NCBI RefSeq assembly: GCF_026278345.1
Contig: NZ_CP111085.1
Span: 4,412,501 to 4,476,500, forward strand
Origin: Tellurirhabdus rosea
GTDB lineage: Bacteria; Bacteroidota; Bacteroidia; Cytophagales; Spirosomataceae
DNA length: 64,000 bases
Direction: 5' to 3'
Part shown: piece after piece, positions 53,870 to 61,388 of the stretch
Position numbering within the stretch: the first letter of the stretch is position 1
How the letters are laid out: each line of letters starts with the position of its first letter
Notes under the pieces: generated by a model
Seen by the model: the letters and a program-made list of their open reading frames with translations, nothing else
Told to the model about the DNA's origin: nothing
The model's database searches: none
Program-made: the position numbers and the translations under genes

Positions 53870-53932
53870 AATGAATAATGAAAGCTTCGCCTGACCAAGA
53901 CTCTTGGTCAGGCGAAGCTTTCATTATTCATT
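53870..53932. repeat. 63-nt perfect palindrome (element D)
   Basis: 53870-53900 is exactly complementary to 53902-53932 with a single-base spacer. Outer part AATGAATAATGAA, core AAGCTTCGCC, centre TGACCAAGA/TCTTGGTCA. It lies 20 nt behind the sprA stop and 30 nt before the gcvH promoter motif. It shares outer arm and core with element C, and the core with A and B. Confidence 0.97.
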
Positions 53933-53961
53933 CTTTCACTCCGGCCTGGCTCTTTTTTTCG

Positions 53962-53993
53962 TTTGCAAATCTTCCCCGGTATCGCGTATTTTG
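53962..53993 (+). promoter_or_regulatory. gcvH promoter
   Basis: TTTG (53962-53965), 21-nt spacer, then TATTTTG (53987-53993), close to the Bacteroidota -33/-7 pattern, 20 nt before the gcvH ATG. The -7 box is one base shorter than the consensus. Confidence 0.5.
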
Positions 53994-54012
53994 CGTACCA
54001 AACTAAGAACGC

Positions 54013-54393
54013 ATGAACTTTCCCGCTGAACTTAAATACACGGAGGACCACGAATGGATCCGGGTGGACGGCGACGTTGCCACGGTAGGTATCACGGATT
54101 TTGCCCAGAAAGAACTGGGTGACGTTATTTTTGTAGACATTACCGGCGTCGGCAGTACGCTGGCACAGGGCGAAGTTTTCGGCTCGGTGGAGGCGGTTAA
54201 AACCGTTTCGGACCTGTTTCTGCCCGTAAGCGGCGAAGTTCTGGAAGTAAACGACGAGATCGAAAAGTCGCCCGAACTGGTGAACTCCGATCCGTACGGC
54301 CGGGGCTGGATCATCAAAATGCGCGTGGAAAACCCCGCTGACCTGGAAGCGCTCCTGTCCGACGGTGCCTACCGCGAACTGGTTGGAGCCTAA
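54013..54393 (+). CDS. gcvH: Glycine cleavage system H protein
   Basis: 126 residues. The lipoyl domain includes [34 protein letters not shown] and the lipoylation site [11 protein letters not shown] with the modified Lys. It carries the aminomethyl group between the P, T and L proteins, none of which is in the window. It follows sprA, a neighbourhood I recall from other Bacteroidota, and has its own promoter and terminator. Confidence 0.96.
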   Translation: MNFPAELKYTEDHEWIRVDGDVATVGITDFAQKELGDVIFVDITGVGSTLAQGEVFGSVEAVKTVSDLFLPVSGEVLEVNDEIEKSPELVNSDPYGRGWIIKMRVENPADLEALLSDGAYRELVGA

Positions 54394-54414
54394 GCGCCCT
54401 GTATTATAAATAGA

Positions 54415-54439
54415 AAGCTCCAAACGGGGCTTTTTTTTT
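54415..54439 (+). terminator. Terminator of gcvH
   Basis: AAGCTCC (54415-54421) pairs with GGGGCTT (54426-54432, one G-U pair), loop AAAC, and nine T follow from 54431. Confidence 0.85.
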
Positions 54440-54562
54440 GACCACAGATTACACAGATTGGGGCGATTTCGCTCTGATACCCGGCGTTTGCCCACGATGT
54501 AAATGGCTGAGGACATCACAGTAAATCCAAAAATCAGCGTAATCCCGGTTCCGAATTTAACC

Positions 54563-55897
54563 ATGAAAATCCTCATACAAGCCGCCCGCATTATTGATTC
54601 CCAGTCGCCGCTGAACGGACGGGTGCGCGACATCCTGATTGAAAATGGCCTCATCCGGCAGATGGGAGAAGGGCTGGAAGCCGACGACACGACAACCGTG
54701 CTCACGGCCCCGAATCTGTGCGTGTCCCCCGGCTGGGTGGACATGCGGGTGTCGGCCAAAGACCCCGGCTACGAACACAAGGAAGACCTTTCTACCGTAT
54801 GCCGGGCGGCGGCGCGGGGCGGATTTACCGACATTGCCGTCCTGCCCAATACCAAACCGGCGCTCGACAGCAAAGACACCCTGGGCTACGTCCGGCAGGC
54901 GACGACGGGGCAGCCGGTGTCCGTGCACGCCATCGGTGCCGTGACCCGAAAAACGGAAGGCACCGACTTCGCCGATATGATCGACCTCCACCATGCCGGG
55001 GCCGTGGCGTTTTCGGACGGGGAACACCCGCTGACCAACCCGGACCTGCTGGTCAAAACGCTGCGTTACCTGCGGCCTTTCAACGGACTGCTGATGAACC
55101 GGCCCGAAGAAACCCGGCTGACCGTTTACGGGCAGATGAACGAAGGCGTGTCGAGCACGCTGCTGGGGCTGCGCGGCATGCCCGCCCTGGCCGAGGAACT
55201 GATGATCGAACGGGATCTGCAGCTGCTCCGGTTTGCCCTGGACCCGCAGGCTTCGGGTCAGCCGAACGGGCTGGAGCCCGTGGAAACGTTTGGGCAGAAG
55301 CCGGAGGATACGCCGGTGCTGCACTTTTCGACCCTGTCGACGGCCCGGTCGGTGGAGCTGGTGCGGCAGGCCAAAGCGGCCGGGCTGCCCGTGAGCTGCG
55401 ACGTAGCCACCCACCAGCTGGCGTTCGACGATTCAGCCCTGATGGGCTTCGACACCAATCTGAAAGTAAATCCGCCTTTCCGTCTGCCGACGGATGTGGC
55501 GGCCCTGCGGGAAGGACTGGCCGACGGGACCATCGACGCCCTCGTTTCCGACCACAATCCGCAGGAAGAAGAAAGCAAAAATCTGGAGTTCGACCAGGCC
55601 GAATTTGGCATCATTGGACTGGAAACAGCTTTCTCGGTGGCCCGCAGCCACACGGAAATGCCGCTCGACGGGTTGATCGATAAGCTAACCCGTCAGCCCC
55701 GCCGCATCCTGCGCCTGCCGTCGCTGACGATTGCCGAAAATCAGCCCGCCACGCTGACCCTGTTCGATCCGGACCGGGAATGGACGTTTGCCAAAAGCGT
55801 TTCCAAGGCAAAAAATACACCGTTCCTCGGACAGAAGCTGACGGGCAAAGCGTTGTGGATAGTGAACAGGGGAGCGGTTGAACATGTAGAATCGTAA
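54563..55897 (+). CDS. Dihydroorotase homologue lacking the metal HxH motif
   Basis: 444 residues from ATG 54563. The overall pattern is a type I dihydroorotase (PyrC): LCVSPGWVDMRVSAKDPGYEHKEDL, ARGGFTDIAVLPNTKPALDS, FSDGEHPLTNP, HFSTLSTARSVELV, FNTNLKVNPP-like block, LVSDHNPQEEESK. In active enzymes the first motif is D-x-H-x-H; here it is D60-M-R62-V-S64. The usual metal-ligand HxED motif is NRPEE. Thus several zinc ligands are missing while the fold and C-terminal parts remain. Such non-catalytic PyrC' proteins are known to support aspartate transcarbamoylase assembly; whether that applies here is inference. An active pyrC should exist elsewhere. Confidence 0.85.
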   Translation: MKILIQAARIIDSQSPLNGRVRDILIENGLIRQMGEGLEADDTTTVLTAPNLCVSPGWVDMRVSAKDPGYEHKEDLSTVCRAAARGGFTDIAVLPNTKPALDSKDTLGYVRQATTGQPVSVHAIGAVTRKTEGTDFADMIDLHHAGAVAFSDGEHPLTNPDLLVKTLRYLRPFNGLLMNRPEETRLTVYGQMNEGVSSTLLGLRGMPALAEELMIERDLQLLRFALDPQASGQPNGLEPVETFGQKPEDTPVLHFSTLSTARSVELVRQAKAAGLPVSCDVATHQLAFDDSALMGFDTNLKVNPPFRLPTDVAALREGLADGTIDALVSDHNPQEEESKNLEFDQAEFGIIGLETAFSVARSHTEMPLDGLIDKLTRQPRRILRLPSLTIAENQPATLTLFDPDREWTFAKSVSKAKNTPFLGQKLTGKALWIVNRGAVEHVES

Positions 55898-55900
55898 CGT

Positions 55901-56452
55901 ATGCTGAAAGAAATTTTTGGTCACCCGCTGCTGAAATGGGCGATGATCTCGGGCCTGATTACCGGCGTGCTCTCGTTCGGGTATTTTCTGGCGCTGTACG
56001 CCCTGGACATCATGCCGCTGGGCAACAAGCGAACGCCCGACTTCGGAATCAACATCATCATGATGATTGCCACGGTCTGGTATTATCGCCGGCGCGTCGG
56101 GAAGGGGCTGCTGCACCTCTGGGAGGGCCTGTCGATCTGTTATGTGCTCAATACGGTGGCGGCGATCATCACCGGCTGGCTCATTTATTTTTTTGTCGAA
56201 CAGATCGACCCTTCGGTTTTCACGGACTATCTCGCGGAAATCAAAAACCTGATCCTGTCCCGCAAAGGGCAGATTACCAAGGAAATGGGGGCGGCGCAGT
56301 ACAGCCGGGTGCTGCAGGACGTAAACAAAATCCGGCCCGCCGATCTGATCACCGACGAAGTCAGCAAAAAGACCGTACTGGCCGTGCTGCCGGTGCTCAT
56401 TATTTCGTTAATTTTCCGCAAGCAGGACGTCAGTTTTCAAAAACAGGACTGA
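55901..56452 (+). CDS. DUF4199 membrane protein (first copy)
   Basis: 183 residues starting 3 nt after the dihydroorotase-like gene, so co-transcribed. Four membrane helices with the DUF4199 pattern: LKWAMISGLITGVLSFGYFL, FGINIIMMIATVWYYRRR, LWEGLSICYVLNTVAAIITGWLIYFF and a C-terminal helix VLAVLPVLIISLIF. Family function unknown. Genes of this family often lie near dihydroorotase or glycosyltransferase genes in Bacteroidota. Confidence 0.85.
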   Translation: MLKEIFGHPLLKWAMISGLITGVLSFGYFLALYALDIMPLGNKRTPDFGINIIMMIATVWYYRRRVGKGLLHLWEGLSICYVLNTVAAIITGWLIYFFVEQIDPSVFTDYLAEIKNLILSRKGQITKEMGAAQYSRVLQDVNKIRPADLITDEVSKKTVLAVLPVLIISLIFRKQDVSFQKQD

Positions 56453-56498
56453 AGCCGGACCCTGGCAAACCAAACCGTATCATTAACCCTACCTTTTT

Positions 56499-57026
56499 AT
56501 GTCTATGGAACAACAGACTACCCCCGCTCGTATTGGTCTGAAATGGGGCGTCATCACTGGCGTCGTATACATGCTTTATTCCGCGATTCTTTACCTGACC
56601 GACCAGTACGGCAACCAGTCTCTGGGCTGGATCAGCTTTGTCGTGTCCATTATTTTCATCGTGCTGGCCATGCGTGATTACCGGACGCAGAACGATGGAT
56701 TTATGACGTACGGGGAGGGCGTCAGCATCGGGCTGTTCGTTTCGGTCATTTCGGCGATTATTTCCGGAATTTTCAGCTACATCTATACCACGTTCATTGA
56801 CAATACTGTCGTCCAGCGGCTGATGGACAAAATGGAAGAGCAGTGGGTCGAACAGGGGCTGTCCGACGAGCAGATCGAACAGGCCAAGGAGTGGACAAAT
56901 ATGTTCCAGAGCCCGGGCCTGACGTTTTTGTTCGGACTTCTCTTTGCTCTGATCGGCGGACTGATCATCTCCCTGATCGTGGCGGCCTTCCTGCGCCGCA
57001 ACAAGCCGTTTGCTGAATTTCAATAA
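56499..57026 (+). CDS. DUF4199 membrane protein (second copy)
   Basis: 175 residues (a second in-frame ATG lies 6 nt later). It shares with the upstream gene the order of helices and key motifs: IGLKWGVITGVVYMLYSAILYL, FVVSIIFIVLAMRDYR, YGEGVSIGLFVSVISAIISGIFSYIY, and a C-terminal helix GLLFALIGGLIISLIVAAFLRR. It is a tandem paralogue, 46 nt from the first copy and 5 nt before gldF. Function unknown. Confidence 0.87.
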   Translation: MSMEQQTTPARIGLKWGVITGVVYMLYSAILYLTDQYGNQSLGWISFVVSIIFIVLAMRDYRTQNDGFMTYGEGVSIGLFVSVISAIISGIFSYIYTTFIDNTVVQRLMDKMEEQWVEQGLSDEQIEQAKEWTNMFQSPGLTFLFGLLFALIGGLIISLIVAAFLRRNKPFAEFQ

Positions 57027-57031
57027 TCCGT

Positions 57032-57760
57032 ATGCTCGCTATCCTCCGCAAAGAAATCAACAGCTTTTTGGGTTCTCCGGTCGCCTACATCATCATGGCG
57101 GTCTTCCTGACGGCGATCGGGCTCATGCTCTGGGTTTTTCCGGAAACCAGCCTGCTGGATTACGGGTATGCCGATCTGGGCACGTTTTTTAACCTGACGC
57201 CCTACGTCATGCTGTTTCTGGTGCCGGCCCTGACCATGCGGCTGTTTGCGGAGGAAGTCCGGACGGGTACGCTGGAATGGCTGCTGACCCGGCCTCTGAG
57301 CCGGTGGGGGTTGGTCGTCGGCAAGTTTGCGGCGAGCTGGGTGCTTGTGGCAGGGTTGTTGCTCCCGACGCTGGTATACTATCTGTCGATTTACCAGCTC
57401 GGCAACCCCGTCGGGAACATCGATTCGGCTTCGGTTCTGGGTTCGTATCTGGGGCTGCTGCTGCTTGGGGGCGTGTTTGCCGCCATTGGGCTGTTTGCTT
57501 CCTCGCTGAACGACAACCAGGTGGTCGCCTTCGTGATCGGCGTGTTTCTGAGCTTTCTGTTGTACGTGGGCCTCAGCGCCGTGGCCGGACTTTCGTTCTG
57601 GGGACCGCTGGCGTACCCGCTGAGCTGGATGGCGCTCGACGAGCAGTACCGGGCTTTGGGCCGCGGCCTGATCGACTCCCGAAACGTGGTGTTTCTGCTG
57701 AGCGTGACGGTCCTGTTTTTATTTTTTACGGAGCGGCGGCTGGCCGCTTACCAGCGTTAA
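57032..57760 (+). CDS. gldF: GldF-like ABC transporter permease (gliding motility)
   Basis: 242 residues with six predicted membrane helices. The sequence fits the ABC-2-type permease GldF: MLAILRKEINSFLGSPVAYIIMAVFL, FLVPALTMRLFAEEVRTGTLEWLLTRPLSRW, and FLSFLLYVGLSAVAG. In Flavobacterium GldF works with GldG and the ATPase GldA in gliding and possibly T9SS function. No gldG or gldA is adjacent here; vanZ begins at the second base after the stop. GldF identity is well supported; participation in gliding by this organism is not provable. Confidence 0.88.
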   Translation: MLAILRKEINSFLGSPVAYIIMAVFLTAIGLMLWVFPETSLLDYGYADLGTFFNLTPYVMLFLVPALTMRLFAEEVRTGTLEWLLTRPLSRWGLVVGKFAASWVLVAGLLLPTLVYYLSIYQLGNPVGNIDSASVLGSYLGLLLLGGVFAAIGLFASSLNDNQVVAFVIGVFLSFLLYVGLSAVAGLSFWGPLAYPLSWMALDEQYRALGRGLIDSRNVVFLLSVTVLFLFFTERRLAAYQR

Positions 57761-57761
57761 T

Positions 57762-58112
57762 ATGTTTTCTACGAAAGTTGTCAGAACGCTGGCCGTCGTC
57801 TGGACGGTCATCATTTTTATCGGCTGCGCCTGGCCCGGCGACGGGAGCCCCGGCGGAAATCAGAATGACAAAGTGATGCACTTTGCCATCTTTGCGCTGT
57901 GGGCGTTTCTCTGGCGAAAAGCTTCTCCGCTGACCAATGCCACCCTCTTGCTGATTGGCGTGGCCTACGGACTGCTTATCGAAGTGTACCAACTGGTAAT
58001 GCCCATCAACCGGGCCTTCGAATGGCTGGATTTGCTGGCGGATACGGTCGGGGTGATCGGCGGTCTGCTCGCCAGCATGGTCATCTGGCCGCTGCTGGTT
58101 CGCAAGTCCTAA
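57762..58112 (+). CDS. VanZ-family membrane protein
   Basis: 116 residues, four helices: TLAVVWTVIIFIGCAWPGDG, KVMHFAIFALWAFLWRK, ATLLLIGVAYGLLIEVYQ, DLLADTVGVIGGLLASMV. The conserved acidic and His residues of VanZ-like proteins (DKVMHF, EVYQ) are present. It starts 1 nt after the gldF stop and closes the operon dho-DUF4199-DUF4199-gldF-vanZ. Its function is unknown; some VanZ proteins affect teicoplanin resistance. Confidence 0.9.
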   Translation: MFSTKVVRTLAVVWTVIIFIGCAWPGDGSPGGNQNDKVMHFAIFALWAFLWRKASPLTNATLLLIGVAYGLLIEVYQLVMPINRAFEWLDLLADTVGVIGGLLASMVIWPLLVRKS

Positions 58113-58128
58113 AATTTAGAACTCATAA

Positions 58129-58157
58129 AAAAGGCCCTCCGCTGCGGAGGGCCTTTT
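58129..58157. terminator. Bidirectional terminator between vanZ and the TPR gene
   Basis: AAAAGGCCCTCCGC (58129-58142) pairs perfectly with GCGGAGGGCCTTTT (58144-58157); one-base spacer, so the effective loop is small. Serves two convergent genes. Confidence 0.9.
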
Positions 58158-58160
58158 GCT

Positions 58161-59537
58161 TTATTTGACCGATGCCGTGGCGGGTCGGGCCGCCCCGCAG
58201 TTGGCACTAATGACTTTGTAAGCGCCCTGAAAACCCAGTTCGCCCGAACGGCTCAGGTCCAGACAGCCCGTTTTTTCGTCTCCCAGATCGTACCGGATAA
58301 CGCCCCGCAGGTAGTAGGCTTCCGAATGCACCGGGCTTAGCTTGATCGCACTGTTGCAGTCGGTAACGGCGCCTTTCTGGTCGCCGAGCGTCGAGCGGAT
58401 GAGGCCCCGGATAAAGTACGCTTCGGCATACGTCGGGTTCAGTTCGATGGCGCGGCTCAGGTCCAGCAGCGCCGATTTACCGTCTCCCGAGGAGTTTTTC
58501 AGCAGTCCGCGCACCAGAAACGCCTCCGAACGGTCTTCGGTCAGCTCGGTCACCCGGTAGCGGTCCTGGACGGTCTTCGACAGCAGGTCCAGCGTATTGT
58601 AGGTGATGAAATTGCTGTAATAGGCTTTGGAACCCTGCACCGGAAGGTTGTCGCTGACGATCAGCGCTTTGTCGATATCGACCAGCGCCGTTTTGGTGTT
58701 GTTCAGGCGGCTGTAACAGAAACCGCGGCTGAAGAGGGCCTTGTGGTAGTCGGGTCTCAGTTCCAGCGTTTTGTTAAAATCGGCCAGGGCATTTTCAAAC
58801 TCCTTCAGCCGGGCTTTCACCAGACCCCGGCGGTAATACAGTTCCGGGTCGTTGGGCGAGATAACGATGGCCCGGGCCAGATCGTCCAGCGCGCCCTTGT
58901 TGTCGTTCAGTTGGTAGCGGACATAGCCCCGTCCGCCGAGCGCCCGCGACAGGTTCGGCGAGCGTTCGACGGCCACGTTGAAATCGGCCAGCGCCCCTTT
59001 CCAGTCCGACTGCTGCATGCGAATCAGGCCGCGGGCCGTCAGGAAGTTGGGTTCCTGGCCGTTCAGGGTCAGCGCGCGGTTGTAATCATTGAGCGCCCCG
59101 ATGGTGGAGCCCAGCGCCTCGCGGCACTGTCCGCGCTGGTAGTACGCCTGCGCATCCTGCGGAGCCAGTTCGATGGCGCGGGTGAAGTTGGCCAGCGCGC
59201 TGGAATAGTCCTGCTGCTGGATGTAGTTGCGGCCCCGGAACAGGTACGCCTGCGCGTCCTGCGGATTCAGATCGATGGCCTGTTCGAGATCGACCTCGGC
59301 GCCCCGGAAGTCTTTGAGGTTCTGTTTGGCAACGGCCCGGCTGAAGTAGCTGGCGGCATGTTCGGGGCTCGTGAGAATGGCATTCGTAAAGGCGGTGATG
59401 GCGCCGGGATTGTCGCCGGCCGCCAGCTTTTTGAGGCCGTCCTGATAAAAATCGGTTGCCTGCTGGGCCTGAAGGGAGGTGGCTATCAGGAACGTTAGCG
59501 CGAAAAGAGAAAGAAAGGTAAAGGTTTTCTTGAACAT
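58161..59537 (-). CDS. Secreted tetratricopeptide-repeat protein
   Basis: 458 residues from ATG 59537. Signal peptide (MFKKTFTFLSLFALTFLIATSLQAQ) and then about eleven TPR units of 34 residues with a regular pattern such as DAQAYYQRGQCREALGSTIGALNDYNRALTL and PELYYRRGLVKARLKEFENALADFNKTLEL. The C-terminus has a short Cys-containing end (KTGCLDLSRSGELG and VISANCG). It is a scaffold-type periplasmic or outer-membrane-associated protein; partners are unknown. Confidence 0.9.
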   Translation of the reverse strand: MFKKTFTFLSLFALTFLIATSLQAQQATDFYQDGLKKLAAGDNPGAITAFTNAILTSPEHAASYFSRAVAKQNLKDFRGAEVDLEQAIDLNPQDAQAYLFRGRNYIQQQDYSSALANFTRAIELAPQDAQAYYQRGQCREALGSTIGALNDYNRALTLNGQEPNFLTARGLIRMQQSDWKGALADFNVAVERSPNLSRALGGRGYVRYQLNDNKGALDDLARAIVISPNDPELYYRRGLVKARLKEFENALADFNKTLELRPDYHKALFSRGFCYSRLNNTKTALVDIDKALIVSDNLPVQGSKAYYSNFITYNTLDLLSKTVQDRYRVTELTEDRSEAFLVRGLLKNSSGDGKSALLDLSRAIELNPTYAEAYFIRGLIRSTLGDQKGAVTDCNSAIKLSPVHSEAYYLRGVIRYDLGDEKTGCLDLSRSGELGFQGAYKVISANCGAARPATASVK

Positions 59538-59539
59538 AG

Positions 59540-59587
59540 GAGAACAGATACGGTACGTGATCAACATAACTACTGTTCTCAAAACTA
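59540..59587 (-). promoter_or_regulatory. Promoter and inverted repeat of the TPR gene
   Basis: On the minus strand TAGTTTTG (59587-59580) matches TAnnTTTG. GAGAACAG (59540-59547) and CTGTTCTC (59573-59580) form a perfect 8-bp inverted repeat separated by 25 nt that covers the likely 5' untranslated leader, so a leader stem is possible. Confidence 0.45.
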
Positions 59588-59730
59588 AGCTGAATTTTCT
59601 TATGAGTAAATATTCATGTTTTTGTCGGACAGCGGGAAGAAGCGGAGTATTTTTTAAATCTTTGTAACTGAATGTCTTATATCGGTTATAAGCGCTTTGT
59701 GCTTAGGGAGTTGCTGAAAGGGCGGAAAAG

Positions 59731-59760
59731 CAAAAGCCGCTTCCCGGAGAAAGCGGCTTT
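59731..59760 (-). terminator. Terminator of uxaB
   Basis: AAAGCCGCTT (59733-59742) pairs with AAGCGGCTTT (59751-59760), loop of 8. On the minus strand TTTTGCTTTTCC follows. The rest of the gap up to 59537 holds only AT-rich sequence and the TPR promoter. Confidence 0.75.
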
Positions 59761-59782
59761 CGGGAATAAATAACAGGCAAAT

Positions 59783-61285
59783 TCAGGCAGTGACCATCTG
59801 CCGCTCCAGCGTTGCTTCGACGCCCAGCGACAGCAGATTGTGGAGATGGTCGGCCACGGCTTCGGTAAAACCCGCCCATTGGCTGAGGTCTGCTTCCCAA
59901 AGCGTCGTGTCTCCGCAGACCGTCGCTACAAACTGGCGGACAGACGCCTCGTCGGTCGGCGTGGTTTGCTGCCAGAGTTTAAAGAAGTAATCGGCATAAT
60001 CGTCGCGGATGGGGTAAGTGATGACGCCTTTCTCCGTGGTCGCTTCGCCCATGAACACGCCGTCTTCCACGCGAACGGCCTTCATAAACAGCAGGTAGGC
60101 CGCAAAGCCGAGCGTCATCCGCTGGGGCAGCTGGCCGGTCTGGTCGATGAACCGCTGGAACGTGGGCAGGTTGCGGGCCCGCATCTTGGAGGTTTCCTGC
60201 AGGGTGATGTTCAGCAGAAAGTGTTCGATGTAGGGGTTCCGGAAACGGTCGAGAACCTCCTCGGCGAAGGTCCGGACGGCCGACGGATCGTCGGGCAGGC
60301 CGGGAATGGTCGGGACGATCTCCTGCAGGACTGCTTCCTCGATGAACCGGCTCATGAGCGGGTGGTCGCTGTTGTCCTGCACGGTCACGTTGCCCAGCAG
60401 GTAGCCCAGCGGGGCGCTGAGGGTATGGCTGCCGTTCAGGATGCGCAGTTTGCGTTCGCGGTAAAACGTGATGTCTTCCTCGACGATCACGCCCTCGTCG
60501 GCCCCGGCAAACGAAAGCATTTCCTGCACCCGTTCGTCGCCTTCGATGGCCCAGAGCCGGTAGGGTTCGGCGACGATCATCAGGTTGTCCTGATAGCCTA
60601 GTTTTTCCTCAAGTTCGTGGCGGATGGCTTCGTCCGGAGCGCCGGGCACGATGCGGTCGACCAGCGAATTACAGAACCGGACGTGGAATTTGAGCCATTT
60701 CATGAACAGCTTGCCCAGTTCGTTGTGCTTGGCGAGCCGCTCGACGATGTCGCGCAGTTTCAGCCCGTTGTCCGTAATCAACTCGGTCGGGATGACGACC
60801 ATGCCTTTGTGCTTGCTGCCGCCGAAGTTCTTGAACCGTTCGTAGAGGAAGGCCGTCAGCTTGGCCGGATACGATTTCGGCGGGTGCTGAAAAATGCTTT
60901 CCTCGACATACTGGATACCCACTTCCGTGGTATTGGAAATAACGATCTGAAGTTGAGGGTTTCGGGCAGCCTGCAGCACGTCCTGCCAGTTCTCCTGGGC
61001 CGAAATGACGCGGCTGATCACCGAAATCACGCCGCTTTCGTCCACGGCCTCGCCCCGCTGGATGCCCCGGGTTACGAGGGTATAAAGCCCGTCCTGGGCG
61101 GAAAAATCATCCGTAGCCCCGCCGGTCGATTTCACCACGACCACACTGCCGTTGAAGAGGCCCTGTTCGTTGGCTTTCTGAATGAAAAAATCGGGCAGAC
61201 CGCGCAGGAGCACACCCGTGCCGAATTGGAGTACGCGTTCGGGCAGAGCCGGTGCCGGGTGGGTCGAACGATTCAATGGATTCAT
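59783..61285 (-). CDS. uxaB: Tagaturonate reductase (altronate oxidoreductase)
   Basis: 500 residues from ATG 61285; upstream in-frame codons are not conserved-looking. It belongs to the polyol-specific long-chain dehydrogenase family: LQFGTGVLLRGLPDFFI (nucleotide-binding start), SNTTEVGI, PTELITDNGLKLRDIV, and the catalytic Lys region LKFHVRFCNSLVDRIVPG with NGSHTL downstream. UxaB interconverts D-tagaturonate and D-altronate with NADH in galacturonate breakdown. The closely related UxuB is an alternative, but the pattern fits UxaB better. It follows the hexuronate transporter gene by 103 nt. Confidence 0.85.
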   Translation of the reverse strand: MNPLNRSTHPAPALPERVLQFGTGVLLRGLPDFFIQKANEQGLFNGSVVVVKSTGGATDDFSAQDGLYTLVTRGIQRGEAVDESGVISVISRVISAQENWQDVLQAARNPQLQIVISNTTEVGIQYVEESIFQHPPKSYPAKLTAFLYERFKNFGGSKHKGMVVIPTELITDNGLKLRDIVERLAKHNELGKLFMKWLKFHVRFCNSLVDRIVPGAPDEAIRHELEEKLGYQDNLMIVAEPYRLWAIEGDERVQEMLSFAGADEGVIVEEDITFYRERKLRILNGSHTLSAPLGYLLGNVTVQDNSDHPLMSRFIEEAVLQEIVPTIPGLPDDPSAVRTFAEEVLDRFRNPYIEHFLLNITLQETSKMRARNLPTFQRFIDQTGQLPQRMTLGFAAYLLFMKAVRVEDGVFMGEATTEKGVITYPIRDDYADYFFKLWQQTTPTDEASVRQFVATVCGDTTLWEADLSQWAGFTEAVADHLHNLLSLGVEATLERQMVTA

Positions 61286-61388
61286 GACTGGAGTCTTTCT
61301 TAATGTTATGGGTACTCGGAAGGCGTTTTCGCCCCGCAAGATACGTAAGAAATGCATGCCGTTTAGGCAAAAAGCCCATCCCGGCACA

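Noticed and set aside
48525-53924. A 1799-codon open frame on the minus strand opposite sprA
   Set aside because: Same low-complexity HRQV-rich composition; no start context or domain; sprA is certain on the plus strand.
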